A DNA stretch of 56,988 nucleotides from Devosia sp. (GTDB lineage Bacteria > Pseudomonadota > Alphaproteobacteria > Rhizobiales > Devosiaceae). Below the pieces are notes generated by a model. That model saw nothing but the letters and a program-made list of their open reading frames with translations, did no database searches and was not told where the DNA came from. The position numbers and the translations under genes were made by a program. The stretch lies in assembly GCF_028290435.1 (NCBI RefSeq), contig NZ_JAQGJV010000038.1:1-56988 (forward strand), written 5' to 3'. This document shows positions 43,650-52,027 of this stretch, in pieces (positions within the stretch are counted from its first letter, which is position 1; every line of letters begins with the position of its first letter).

Positions 43650-44958
43650 ACGCGCGCAGCGGCGACCAGGCCGGATCCGACGCATAGCTGTCGGTGGGGA
43701 TGGTCTGCACATTGCGACCCCAGATATCCACGCTCATCAGCTTGGGGCCGTCATTGCCGCCCGGGTCCTGGAAGAACATGATGACGCGGCCATTGGGCGC
43801 CCAGGTCGGGCCTTCCGCATGGAAGCTGGTATAGAGCATGCGCTCGCCCGAGCCGTCCGGCGCCATGATGCCGATATTGAACTGCCCGCCCGACTGGCGG
43901 GTGAAGGCGATCAGATCGCCCTTGGGCGAATAGACCGGGGTGGAATAGCTGCCCTGGCCATAGCTGATGCGCTGCGCATTGCCGCCACCGGCACCCATCA
44001 TGTAAATCTGCGGCGAGCCGCCACGATCGCTTTCGAAAATGATGTTGCTGCCATCGGCCGAATAGGACGGACCGGTATCGATCGCCTGGCCGCTCGTGAG
44101 TTGGGTGGGCTGCCCGCCGCCCACGCTGACCGAATAGATATTGGTGGCGCCGGCATTTTCCACCGAGAAGGCGATGCGTCCGCCATCGGGCGAGAAGCGC
44201 GGCGCAAAAGTCATTGCCCCGAACGAGCCCAGGCGCTGCTGCTTGCCGGTCGAGAGCTGCAGGATATAGACCTGCGGATTGCCGTCCTCGAAATTCATAT
44301 AGGTGACGAGGTCGTTATTGGGCGAAAAGCGCGGCGTCAGCGCCAGCGTATTGCCCTCGGTCAGGAACTGATTGTTGGCGCCATCCTGGTCCATGATAGC
44401 CAGCCGCTTGACGCGATTGGCCTTGGGGCCGCTTTCGGCCACATAGACCACGCGGGTATCGAAATAGCCGGTGCCACCGGCGAGCGATTCATAGATCGCG
44501 TCCGAGATGATGTGGGCGACGCGGCGGCTGGAATTGGGATCGGTATTGTAGCTCTTGCCCACCACCTGGGCCGCCTGCTGGGTATCCCAGACGCGCACCG
44601 ACGAGGAAATCTGCCCGCCACGCTCGACCGCGCCCATCACCAGCGCATCCACATTGGCGGTGCGCCAGGTGTTGAAATCGGGCGTATTGTTGACGTCCCC
44701 GACCTGCACCGGCAGCGAGGCCGGATCGAGCGGCAGGAACAGGCCGGACCGGCGCAGATTGTTGCGCACGATATCGGCAATCTCTGCGCCGAAGCTCGGA
44801 TCGGCCGAAGCGAAATTGGGAATGGCAATCGGCAGCGGCTGGAAATTGGCGCCCTCCACCACGATCTGCAGCGCCGCCATTGCCGATGGGCTGGCGGCCA
44901 GCGCCACCCCGCCCGCGAGGCCAAGCTTGAGCGCATTGCGCCGGGTCAGAAGGGTCAT
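43648..44958 (-). CDS. tolB: Tol-Pal system beta-propeller protein TolB
   Basis: A 436-residue periplasmic protein that shuttles between Pal and TolA. An N-terminal domain is followed by a six-bladed propeller with repeats of the type FSPNNDLVTYMNFEDGNPQVYIL, SPDGGRIAFS and YSADGSNIIFESDRGGSPQIY. It ends SDPAWSPLRA. The ATG at 44958 is chosen because GGAG lies nine bases upstream; an ATG at 44973 has no ribosome site. The signal peptide opens LLTRRNALKLGLAGG, a twin-arginine-like pattern, which is unusual for TolB. It lies 54 bases after tolA, but pal does not follow. Confidence 0.95.
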   Translation of the reverse strand: MTLLTRRNALKLGLAGGVALAASPSAMAALQIVVEGANFQPLPIAIPNFASADPSFGAEIADIVRNNLRRSGLFLPLDPASLPVQVGDVNNTPDFNTWRTANVDALVMGAVERGGQISSSVRVWDTQQAAQVVGKSYNTDPNSSRRVAHIISDAIYESLAGGTGYFDTRVVYVAESGPKANRVKRLAIMDQDGANNQFLTEGNTLALTPRFSPNNDLVTYMNFEDGNPQVYILQLSTGKQQRLGSFGAMTFAPRFSPDGGRIAFSVENAGATNIYSVSVGGGQPTQLTSGQAIDTGPSYSADGSNIIFESDRGGSPQIYMMGAGGGNAQRISYGQGSYSTPVYSPKGDLIAFTRQSGGQFNIGIMAPDGSGERMLYTSFHAEGPTWAPNGRVIMFFQDPGGNDGPKLMSVDIWGRNVQTIPTDSYASDPAWSPLRA

Positions 44959-45012
44959 AATCGTCTTCTCCATCTCAACGACCCGGACTTCTGTCCAGAT
45001 CGTGTGTCAAAA

Positions 45013-46215
45013 TCAGGGACGCAGCGTGATTTCGATCTCGCGCCACTCGTTATAGGAATCGGCCGACAAACTGAAGGGCGCCGCCTGCAACACCGCCCGC
45101 TGCGCCGCCCGCCCCATCGACGCCCCGGTGGGCGAGGGATCGGCAGCAATCACCTGGGGCGTACCCGCAACGCTGCCATCCTGGTTAAGGTTCACCCGCA
45201 GGGTGACGGTCAGTCCGCTTTCGGTTTCGCTCGGCAGCAAGTTCCAGAACTGCTTGATCTTGGCCTGCAGGCCCGCGATTTCCGATTGGCTCAGGGTCGC
45301 CGATGTACCGCTCGCATCGCCCAGGGTGGGCGAGCCGCCCTGCCCGGTCGTCGCGCCGGTTGAAGTATCCTTGTTGATGATGGCCGAAATATCATCGGCC
45401 AGCGAAGCGTCCAGCGTCGCGGTCGCCGCCTGTTCGCGCTTGGCCTGTTCGGCGGTAGCGACACGCGCGGCCTCCTTGGCGGCGGCCTCTTTCTTCTTGC
45501 GCTCTTCTTCCTTCTTGGCGTCGGCAACGGCCTGAGCCGCGGCCGCCTGCTTGGCAGCGAACTCGGCCCGCTTCTGCGCCAGATTGGCCGGACGCGCCTG
45601 CGGAGCCGGCGCCGCCGGCTTGGGCGGTGTCGGATCGGGCGTTGGCGTCGGTTCGGGTGTCGGCTCTGGCGCCGGAGTGGGTTCCGGGACTGGCGCCGGT
45701 TCAGGCACCGGAGCGGGTTCCGGGACAGGAGCGGGCTCCGGCACGGGCGCAGGTTCTGGAACAGGAGTCGGCTCGGGTACTGGCGCGGGCTCTGGTACGG
45801 GAGCAGGCTCGGGCACAGGGTCAGGTTCCGGCGCGGGTTCGGGCACCGGATCCGGCTCGGGGGTCGGTTCAGGCGTAGGCTCCGGGCGCGTCGCCGGAGT
45901 CGGCGCGGTATTGACCACTGGGGCCGGGGTCGGAATATCGGCCGGCTTGGGCTGTTCCTGGTTCTGCTCGGTATTGCCGGTGGGCTGCGCCAGTTCGGCC
46001 GGCTTGTTGGTCTCGACCGCCGAAGGGGTCGGCGTATCGACGATTTCGCTATCGAGCGAACCGACGCGAATATTGGAAAAATCCGAAATCGGCACCAGGT
46101 CGACCGCGATGGATTCCGTCACCGGCTCCAACGGCTCCGCCTGCCCCAGGTTGACCAAGCCAATGGTCAACAGGACGATGTGAGCTACAGCCGATACGAC
46201 GATCCCGGTGCGCAT
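45013..46215 (-). CDS. tolA: Cell envelope integrity protein TolA
   Basis: A 400-residue protein. One membrane helix (about residues 6-24) is followed by a long Pro-Glu-Pro linker (about 100-205, units of PEPAPV and PEPTPV), an Ala/Lys/Glu-rich helix (about 215-275) and a C-terminal TonB-like domain from about 305. It spans the periplasm and links the TolQR motor to TolB, Pal and CpoB. The ATG abuts the tolR stop. The Pro-Glu linker is long and repetitive at the DNA level. Confidence 0.93.
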   Translation of the reverse strand: MRTGIVVSAVAHIVLLTIGLVNLGQAEPLEPVTESIAVDLVPISDFSNIRVGSLDSEIVDTPTPSAVETNKPAELAQPTGNTEQNQEQPKPADIPTPAPVVNTAPTPATRPEPTPEPTPEPDPVPEPAPEPDPVPEPAPVPEPAPVPEPTPVPEPAPVPEPAPVPEPAPVPEPAPVPEPTPAPEPTPEPTPTPDPTPPKPAAPAPQARPANLAQKRAEFAAKQAAAAQAVADAKKEEERKKKEAAAKEAARVATAEQAKREQAATATLDASLADDISAIINKDTSTGATTGQGGSPTLGDASGTSATLSQSEIAGLQAKIKQFWNLLPSETESGLTVTLRVNLNQDGSVAGTPQVIAADPSPTGASMGRAAQRAVLQAAPFSLSADSYNEWREIEITLRP

Positions 46216-46683
46216 CTATGGCGTCCCTGGGGCTTTCTCGGTGATCAGGCCAATCTTGGTGAACCCGGCGCCTGACAAGAGGCCCATGACCTTCATCACC
46301 GAACCGTAATTGGCGGAGGTATCACCGCGCAGGAAGATACGGTCCTCGGTGCCGTTGGTGACCAGGCTCGTGACCTTGGCGATCAGGTCGCCCTCGGCCA
46401 CTGGCTCCTCGCCGACAAAGATGGCGCCTTCAGGCGTCACCGCCACCGTGACCGGCTGGGTCTGGCTGTTGAGCTCGTTCGCCGCCGTCTTGGGCAGGTC
46501 GATGGGCACGCCCGCCGTCATCATCGGCGCCGCCACCATGAACACGATCAGCAGCACCAGCATGACGTCGACCAGCGGCGTCACGTTGATCTCGCTCATC
46601 ACCCCGCCGCTGCCCTTGCGACGGCTGCGACGGCTCCCGCGCCGTCCGCCTCCGCCACCACCGCCTGCTCCACCCATGCCCAT
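46216..46683 (-). CDS. tolR: Tol-Pal motor protein TolR
   Basis: A 155-residue ExbD/TolR-family protein. A glycine- and arginine-rich cytoplasmic start precedes INVTPLVDVMLVLLIVFMVAAPMM, which holds the proton-path Asp (about residue 40) in the single membrane helix. A periplasmic domain follows. It pairs with TolQ to turn the proton gradient into motion. It lies between tolQ (two-base gap) and tolA (no gap). Confidence 0.95.
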   Translation of the reverse strand: MGMGGAGGGGGGGRRGSRRSRRKGSGGVMSEINVTPLVDVMLVLLIVFMVAAPMMTAGVPIDLPKTAANELNSQTQPVTVAVTPEGAIFVGEEPVAEGDLIAKVTSLVTNGTEDRIFLRGDTSANYGSVMKVMGLLSGAGFTKIGLITEKAPGTP

Positions 46684-46685
46684 GG

Positions 46686-47396
46686 CTACTTGCCCCGGGC
46701 TTCGAGTTGGCGGCTCAGAATGGTCGAGAACTCGTCGGCAAAGCCTTCGAGACGGCTGATCATTTTGCCGGCATCGGACGACAATTTATTATAGGCGATA
46801 ACCGCCGGAATAGCCGCCACGAGGCCAATGGCCGTCGCGAACAGCGCCTCGGCAATCGGCGCCGCAACCACAGCCAGGTTCGTCGAGGACGAGGCCGCAA
46901 TAGCCGTAAATGCGTTCATGATGCCCCAGACGGTGCCGAACAGGCCGATGAACGGGCCCGCCGAACCCACGGTGGCCAGAAAGCCCAGGCGTTTTTCCAG
47001 CGTCTCGCTTTCGCGCGCGATGGCCACGTCCAGCACCTTGTCGAGCCGCTGCTGCATGCCCACGAAGGACGAGGCGTTTTGCTCGTGGCTGCGCTTCCAT
47101 TCTTTCATGGCGGCGACAAACACCGCACCCAGCCCGCCGGTCGCCTTGTCCGATTGCTGCTGATAGAGTTCTTCCAGCGACTGCCCCGACCAGAACACGC
47201 GCTCGAAGCGGTTCATCTCGCCAGCGGCGCGGCGATAGTAGAGGGATTTGTCGATGATGATGGCCCAGCACCAGATCGATGCGCCAAGCAGGCCCAGCAT
47301 CACCATTTTGACGATCCAGTCGGCGGCCCAAAATAGCCCCCAGATCGAAAAATCGATGTGCGGAGCTGCCGCTCCCACCGCTGTCGCTGCGTCCAT
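46686..47396 (-). CDS. tolQ: Tol-Pal motor protein TolQ
   Basis: A 236-residue ExbB/TolQ-family protein with three membrane helices (about residues 24-46, 140-160 and 180-200). Conserved segments are FLATVGSAGPFIGLFGTVWGIMNAF near 130 and GLVAAIPAVIAYN near 195. AAAGGA precedes the ATG. It is the first gene of the tolQRAB transcript and is divergent from the CHRD gene, so its promoter lies in the 47397-47717 gap rather than upstream of ybgC. Confidence 0.95.
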   Translation of the reverse strand: MDAATAVGAAAPHIDFSIWGLFWAADWIVKMVMLGLLGASIWCWAIIIDKSLYYRRAAGEMNRFERVFWSGQSLEELYQQQSDKATGGLGAVFVAAMKEWKRSHEQNASSFVGMQQRLDKVLDVAIARESETLEKRLGFLATVGSAGPFIGLFGTVWGIMNAFTAIAASSSTNLAVVAAPIAEALFATAIGLVAAIPAVIAYNKLSSDAGKMISRLEGFADEFSTILSRQLEARGK

Positions 47397-47717
47397 GGAG
47401 TGATCCTTTCGGCCGGCTTACAGAGCCCGACCTTCAGGCACAGCCCATGAGGTCGGAATTTGTCAAATTTAAGAGAAATGCCATGGCTTCCCGGCCTTTG
47501 CGGAGCCCGGCACCATAGGACAGTCCCTGTGCCGCAATTATGGTCAAGGATTGGTTAACAAAGCCTGTCCCCTGACGGCAACGTGAGCGCCGGCATGCTG
47601 GCCATGCAGGGGCCACACACCTTGGGGCCCTGAACGCATCAATTCGTGACGGAACCGCGCCTCGGCCGCTCCGTTCGGTATCGTGCAACACAGATTGCGC
47701 GCAACGAGGAGGATTTC
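47397..47717. promoter_or_regulatory. Divergent promoter region between tolQ and the CHRD gene
   Basis: This 321-base gap has no convincing gene. It holds the inverted repeat AATTTG-T-CAAATT (47457-47469), within which TTGACA reads on the minus strand as a possible tolQ -35; no good -10 follows at 17 bases. The CHRD ribosome site GAGGAGG lies at the right end. Confidence 0.45.
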
Positions 47718-48161
47718 ATGACCATCCGTATCGTATCCATAGCCGCGCTGCTGGCCGCCGGCACGCTCTTTGCGGCCGCCCCGGCCTATGCCGAAGTCAT
47801 CAACATGATGGCTGAACTGAACGGCCCCTCCGAAGTGCCGCCCACCGACTCTGCCGGCACTGGCATGGTCGAAGCGACATTCGACACTGACAGCAAGGCG
47901 TTCGCCTGGACCGCCACCTATGAGGGGCTGACCGGGGACGCCACCGCTGCCCACTTCCATGGCCCGGCCGAGGTCGGGGCGAATGCCAAGCCATCGGTTC
48001 CCATCGAAGGCTCGCTGGCAAGTCCGATCAAGGGCACGGCGACGCTGACCGATGAGCAAGCCAAGCAATTGCAGGCCGGCACGTGGTATTTCAATGTTCA
48101 CACCGCCAAGTTTCCCGATGGGGAAATCCGTGGCCAAGTGATAGCCGCCGGCGCCATGTAG
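47718..48161 (+). CDS. Exported CHRD-domain protein
   Basis: A 147-residue secreted protein. The signal peptide (residues 1-25) ends AYAE. The rest is one CHRD domain, shown by LNGPSEVPPTDSAGTGMVEATFD near 34, GDATAAHFHGPAEVG near 74 and GTWYFNVHTAKFPDGEIRGQV near the C-terminus. The bacterial function of CHRD proteins is unclear; the His residues could bind metal. GAGGAGG precedes the ATG. It is transcribed alone and ended by a strong terminator. Confidence 0.88.
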   Translation: MTIRIVSIAALLAAGTLFAAAPAYAEVINMMAELNGPSEVPPTDSAGTGMVEATFDTDSKAFAWTATYEGLTGDATAAHFHGPAEVGANAKPSVPIEGSLASPIKGTATLTDEQAKQLQAGTWYFNVHTAKFPDGEIRGQVIAAGAM

Positions 48162-48168
48162 CCAATCA

Positions 48169-48191
48169 GGGGCCGCACGCGGCCCCTTTTT
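48169..48191 (+). terminator. Rho-independent terminator of the CHRD gene
   Basis: GGGGCCGC / GCGGCCCC (48169-48186) is followed by TTTTT. It begins eight bases after the CHRD stop and also lies between the two convergent genes. Confidence 0.9.
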
Positions 48192-48236
48192 CTCCGCCGC
48201 CAGCCCGCATCTGCTAGTAACTGCTCCGGGGAAAGC

Positions 48237-48845
48237 TTAGGCGGCCAGCCCACCTGCTGCCGCCCACGCTTCGATCGTGTCCACTACCGCGGCCAGCCGC
48301 TCATCAATGACATGCAGATAGGCCGTCCAGTCGCCGATATGGCTGAGTTCGCTGGCCCCATCCGAAATCCCGCGGACCGCCACCAGCGGCACGACGAAGC
48401 GCTGGCAGGCCCGCAACACGGCGAAAGTTTCCATATCCACCATGTCGGCGTCGATAGCGTCATAGGCCGCGCCCGATACAATATCGGCGCCGGTGGAGAG
48501 GCTGGCCTGAAGCAGGCCGGGCACCAGCGGCCCAACCGGCACGATGATGGGCAGGTCAAGAAACGGCGTCTCGCCTCTGGCAAAACCGATCGGCGACGCA
48601 TCCATGTCGCGATAGCTCACGCTCGTCGCCTGGAAGATCGCGCCCTGTTCAAGCCTGCGGGATCCGGCCGATCCCAGGGACACCACAAGGTCGGGCAGGT
48701 TGCCGGCAGCCTCCGCGACAGCCAGGGCATGCGTCACCGCAACCGCCGCTTCCACCGGCCCGACGCCGCAGAGCAGCGGCTTGATCCGGTCACTCAAATA
48801 GGGACCGTATTCGGCCGTCGCGGCCATGACGTAGAGAATGTTCAT
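48237..48845 (-). CDS. MTA/SAH nucleosidase-family protein
   Basis: A 202-residue nucleoside phosphorylase-fold protein. It has LLCGVGPVEAAVAVTHAL near residue 25, VVSLGSAGS near 53 and DMVDMETFAVLRACQRF near 135, in which the Met-Glu pair binds ribose in the family. Likely substrates are 5'-methylthioadenosine and S-adenosylhomocysteine, or a futalosine-type nucleoside. It follows ybgC by 29 bases and is the last gene of the ruv-ybgC transcript. The catalytic Asp region reads GISDGASE near 161, as expected. Confidence 0.85.
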   Translation of the reverse strand: MNILYVMAATAEYGPYLSDRIKPLLCGVGPVEAAVAVTHALAVAEAAGNLPDLVVSLGSAGSRRLEQGAIFQATSVSYRDMDASPIGFARGETPFLDLPIIVPVGPLVPGLLQASLSTGADIVSGAAYDAIDADMVDMETFAVLRACQRFVVPLVAVRGISDGASELSHIGDWTAYLHVIDERLAAVVDTIEAWAAAGGLAA

Positions 48846-48874
48846 TTGCGATCCAGACCAACGATCAACGCCGG

Positions 48875-49285
48875 TCACGATGCAGTGGTTCGGCCGTCTG
48901 CCGCAAGCCGGTCCCGCAGCGCCTTGGGCAGGCGGGCCACCCCGCCAGTGGTCTTGATGGCAACGACCACCACCTTGGCCCGCGTGAGGATGGCCCCATC
49001 GCGCTCGATGCTCTGCATTAGCGTCAACCGCGCGCCCGTCATGGCTTCGACGCGCGTGGTGACACCCAACAGATCGTCGATATGGGCCGCGCCGTCGAAA
49101 TCGATCGCCATCGAGCGGACCGCGAAGGCGATGCCATCCTTGGCCAATTCGAAATGATGGATGCCCAGATCGCGCAGAAATTCCGTTCGCCCGCGCTCGA
49201 AAAACTTGAGATAGGCCGCGTGATAGACATTGCCCGAAAAATCGGTGTCTTCGTAATAGATGCGGACCGGGAAGCGATGGGTCAC
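48875..49285 (-). CDS. ybgC: Acyl-CoA thioesterase YbgC
   Basis: A 136-residue hotdog-fold thioesterase usually found at the head of the tol operon. Family motifs are VRIYYEDTDFSGNVYHAAYLKFFERGRTE, with the catalytic Asp in YYEDTD near residue 13, and FAVRSMAIDF near 54. The start is GTG at 49285, which overlaps the stop of the Nudix gene (GTGA). It acts on short-chain acyl-CoA and in some species associates with phospholipid synthesis. Here two Nudix genes separate it from ruvB and three genes' distance separates it from tolQ. Confidence 0.94.
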   Translation of the reverse strand: MTHRFPVRIYYEDTDFSGNVYHAAYLKFFERGRTEFLRDLGIHHFELAKDGIAFAVRSMAIDFDGAAHIDDLLGVTTRVEAMTGARLTLMQSIERDGAILTRAKVVVVAIKTTGGVARLPKALRDRLAADGRTTAS

Positions 49286-49764
49286 GATTGCCGCTCCACG
49301 ATATGACGGAAGCCGGGACTGGTATCCACAAGTTGGCTCGGGAGCATGGGCGGTAGAAGCGGGTAGACGCCGAAGCTCTTGAGGTCGCACTTCACCCAAC
49401 GGAATTCGAGGCCAAAAGCCCCGTCAGTGGCGCGATGGCAGATATCGTCGGTAAGGAACGGGAAAGCGCTGCTGAGTTCGGCTTCGTAGTACCAGCCGAT
49501 CTCGTGACAGGCCTCGCCGTTATAGGTGAAGAAGTTCTCGACGAGATAACGCAGCTCGCTGATCTTTGAGGTACAGCCGAGTTCCTCGACAATCTCGCGT
49601 TCCAGCGTTTCCGCAGCGGTCTCGCCGAATTCGACGCGACCGCCGGGCAGCGACCAGAACGTCTCATGTGTGGCGCGGTGGATCAGCACATGACCGTCGC
49701 GCCGGATGATCGCCACGGCGCGCATCTGGAACCGGCGGTCAGGCCCCAGGCTGAAAGCCAGCAT
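49282..49764 (-). CDS. Nudix hydrolase 1
   Basis: A 160-residue Nudix protein with a canonical box GGRVEFGETAAETLEREIVEELG (split, residues about 40-62). It would hydrolyse a nucleoside diphosphate linked to another moiety, such as a sugar or oxidised nucleotide. The start is uncertain: ATG 49764 lies just after the preceding gene, while ATG 49809 would overlap it by 32 bases. It is downstream of a second Nudix gene that shares order and length, likely an old tandem duplication. Confidence 0.88.
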   Translation of the reverse strand: MLAFSLGPDRRFQMRAVAIIRRDGHVLIHRATHETFWSLPGGRVEFGETAAETLEREIVEELGCTSKISELRYLVENFFTYNGEACHEIGWYYEAELSSAFPFLTDDICHRATDGAFGLEFRWVKCDLKSFGVYPLLPPMLPSQLVDTSPGFRHIVERQS

Positions 49765-49777
49765 GGTGCGATCAGGC

Positions 49778-50278
49778 TCAATCACCCCTGCGCTCGTCGT
49801 GCAAAACATGGCGCAGGCCTTGCCCCAGGTCGCGCAGCGCCGCGGGCAGCCAGCGCGGCAACAGGTTCATCTGCTCAAGCCCCGGTCCATCGAGTGCGAT
49901 CCAGTGGAACCTGTGCTCGTGCCCTTCGTCATGCGTGACCAGCCAGGGACTAGTGCCGTCGGGCCGCGCCACATCGGGCAGCTTGGCGGAATAGAAAAAT
50001 CCCAGTTCGTGAAAATCCTCGCCTTCACGCCGGTAAAAACTCTCCGAGGTCATCAGCAAGGAACCGACTTCTCCGGTCATTCCCGTCTCCTCGGCGATCT
50101 CGCGCTCGAGCGACAGGGCGCTTGGCTCGCCCAACTCGACCCGCCCGCCCGGCAGCATGGAGTAACCATCGTCGTCCTCGTCGCAGATCAGCACCTGACC
50201 ATCGATGATGATCACCGCAGCAACGCGATAGTTGAACCGCTGCCCATCAATGGGGAAACTGATCATATGCCGGCTCAT
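49778..50278 (-). CDS. Nudix hydrolase 2
   Basis: A 166-residue Nudix protein with the box [23 protein letters not shown] (split, residues about 45-67). Aromatic and acidic residues around it ([18 protein letters not shown]) resemble those of Nudix hydrolase 1. The ATG at 50278 overlaps the ruvB stop (ATGA), so translation is coupled. No specific substrate can be assigned. Confidence 0.9.
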   Translation of the reverse strand: MSRHMISFPIDGQRFNYRVAAVIIIDGQVLICDEDDDGYSMLPGGRVELGEPSALSLEREIAEETGMTGEVGSLLMTSESFYRREGEDFHELGFFYSAKLPDVARPDGTSPWLVTHDEGHEHRFHWIALDGPGLEQMNLLPRWLPAALRDLGQGLRHVLHDERRGD

Positions 50279-51315
50279 TCCGCCTCCGGCTCCTCAAACA
50301 GGCTGGCCTGGATGCCCACAAACCCTTGCGGCACGCTCATGCCCAGATGCTGGAACGCCGCCCCGGTCAGCATGCGACCACGCGAGGTGCGCTGGATGAA
50401 CCCCTGTTGCAGCAGATACGGCTCGACGATTTCCTCGATCGCATCACGCGGCTCGCTCAGCGCGGCGGCGATAGTTTCGATCCCCACCGGGCCGCCATTG
50501 TAGAACTCGGCAATGGTGGTCAGATAGCGCCGGTCGAGCTGGTCCAGCCCGCGCGCATCCACATCCAGCCGCAGCAGCGCCTTGTCGGCGATGGCGCGGG
50601 TGATCTCGCCCGAACCGTCAACCAGCGCAAAATCCGTCACCCGCCGCAGCAACCGCCCCGCAATACGCGGCGTGCCGCGCGAACGGCGGGCGATCTCCAT
50701 GGCCCCATCGGGCGCCATCGGCATGCCCAACAGCCGCGCGCCGCGCTGCACGATCAGCACCAGTTCCTCGGGCGTGTAGAAATTGAGCCGCACCGGAATG
50801 CCGAAGCGGTCGCGCAGTGGCGTCGTCAGCAGCCCGGCCCGCGTCGTCGCCCCCACCAGCGTGAATTTCGCCAGATCGATCCGCACCGACCGAGCCGCCG
50901 GACCCTCGCCGATGATCAGGTCGAGCTGATAATCCTCCATCGCCGGATAAAGGATTTCCTCGATCGCCGGACTGAGCCGATGGATTTCGTCGATGAACAG
51001 CACATCGCGATCTTCGAGATTGGTCAGCAGCGCCGCCAAATCCCCCGCCTTGGCGATCACCGGCCCCGAAGTCGCTCGAAATCCGACGCCCAGTTCGCGC
51101 GAAATAATCTGCGCCAGCGTGGTCTTGCCCAGCCCCGGCGGTCCGACGAACAACACATGATCCAGCGCCGTCCCGCGCCGTTTGGCCGCCTCAATAAACA
51201 CTTCGAGGTTTGCCCGCGCCGCGGCTTGGCCGACGAATTCGGAAAACCCGGTAGGGCGCAGGGACACGTCGAGCGGATCATCGCGGCCGGAAGCGGGAGA
51301 GGTAAGGGAAGTCAC
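50275..51315 (-). CDS. ruvB: Holliday junction branch-migration ATPase RuvB
   Basis: A 346-residue AAA+ motor that drives branch migration with RuvA. Walker A is GPPGLGKTT (residues 58-66), Walker [11 protein letters not shown] near 105, sensor 1 GATTRAG near 157 and the arginine finger segment DRFGIPVRL near 170, followed by a winged helix. The start is GTG at 51315; its first bases are shared with the stop of the PIN toxin gene (GTGA), so ruvB translation is coupled to the toxin gene rather than to ruvA. Confidence 0.97.
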   Translation of the reverse strand: MTSLTSPASGRDDPLDVSLRPTGFSEFVGQAAARANLEVFIEAAKRRGTALDHVLFVGPPGLGKTTLAQIISRELGVGFRATSGPVIAKAGDLAALLTNLEDRDVLFIDEIHRLSPAIEEILYPAMEDYQLDLIIGEGPAARSVRIDLAKFTLVGATTRAGLLTTPLRDRFGIPVRLNFYTPEELVLIVQRGARLLGMPMAPDGAMEIARRSRGTPRIAGRLLRRVTDFALVDGSGEITRAIADKALLRLDVDARGLDQLDRRYLTTIAEFYNGGPVGIETIAAALSEPRDAIEEIVEPYLLQQGFIQRTSRGRMLTGAAFQHLGMSVPQGFVGIQASLFEEPEAE

Positions 51316-51713
51316 AGATACTCCTTGGCCGCGCTCATGAATTCGAGCCGGGTCGCCCGGACATCAAATGTCGCTGTTATCCCACAACCCGCCTCAGCAT
51401 TTTGCAAGGCAATCAGCGCATCGGGGAAGCCTGCAAGCGTCCTACCGGCATCTTCTATCGCCGCGCCGACCATATCCGGGCGCTCTACCCGGACCTGTGG
51501 ACTGCGCAACAGCAATCGATAGCTATCCAACACCGCCTTTGCCGGAAACTTCTTCACTTTCGTCATGACAGTGAACGCCTCCGCAAGCACCAACATGCTG
51601 AGATAGATCGGCTGGTTGGCAGCTTGGGCGAAAACAATTCTGGCCTGCCCCGACTGAACCTGGTCGTCGTCGGCAAGGAACCGGACCAGAACGTTAGTAT
51701 CAACGCCCAGCAC
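51312..51713 (-). CDS. vapC: PIN-domain toxin (VapC family)
   Basis: A 133-residue PIN-domain ribonuclease. Acidic active-site residues are Asp5 in [10 protein letters not shown], Glu45 in LVLAEAF, Asp98 in GFPDALIAL and Asp117 in TFDVRATR. VapC toxins cleave tRNA or rRNA when freed from their antitoxin. The GTG start overlaps the antitoxin gene by 14 bases, and its stop overlaps the ruvB start. Together with the AbrB-type protein it forms a VapBC pair sitting between ruvA and ruvB. Confidence 0.9.
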   Translation of the reverse strand: MLGVDTNVLVRFLADDDQVQSGQARIVFAQAANQPIYLSMLVLAEAFTVMTKVKKFPAKAVLDSYRLLLRSPQVRVERPDMVGAAIEDAGRTLAGFPDALIALQNAEAGCGITATFDVRATRLEFMSAAKEYL

Positions 51714-51963
51714 GGATACGCTTGTCCTCTTCCGCCAAAGCCTGGGTCAAAGCTTCCTCTTCCTCCTGGATGGTCATTGGACCACTCGGCGGCTTGCCGA
51801 GAATGCCCGCCAGTGAGTCAATGGAAACGGTATGCGGTACTAGCACGTAGCGTCCTTTTTCCTTGACGATATCGATCTGATCGCCCGGCCCCACCTTCAA
51901 ATCGTCCCGAACTTCCTTGGGCAACGTCATCTGCCCCTTCGTCGTCAGAGTCGCGGTCGCCAT
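51700..51963 (-). CDS. vapB: AbrB/SpoVT-type antitoxin
   Basis: An 87-residue protein. The N-terminal swapped-hairpin DNA-binding domain reads ATLTTKGQMTLPKEVRDDL (residues 4-22), with GDQIDI and RYVLVP strands. The C-terminal tail EEEEALTQALAEEDKR would wrap the toxin. The ATG at 51963 has an AGG ribosome site at a normal distance; a TTG six codons upstream is unlikely. It probably represses its own promoter in the 64-base gap after ruvA. Confidence 0.9.
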   Translation of the reverse strand: MATATLTTKGQMTLPKEVRDDLKVGPGDQIDIVKEKGRYVLVPHTVSIDSLAGILGKPPSGPMTIQEEEEALTQALAEEDKRIRAGR

Positions 51964-52027
51964 TTCCTTACCTGCTATCAATAATCTTACCCATCTACTT
52001 TAGTAAGGACAGCGCTATGAATCAAGG

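Noticed and set aside
45640..45900. Repeat array considered as CRISPR
   Set aside because: The repeats are short, in frame and code for the TolA linker; there are no spacers of uniform length.
45551..46183. Plus-strand frame of Gly-Ser-Gly-Thr repeats
   Set aside because: It is the reverse of the TolA Pro-Glu repeat and has no independent support.
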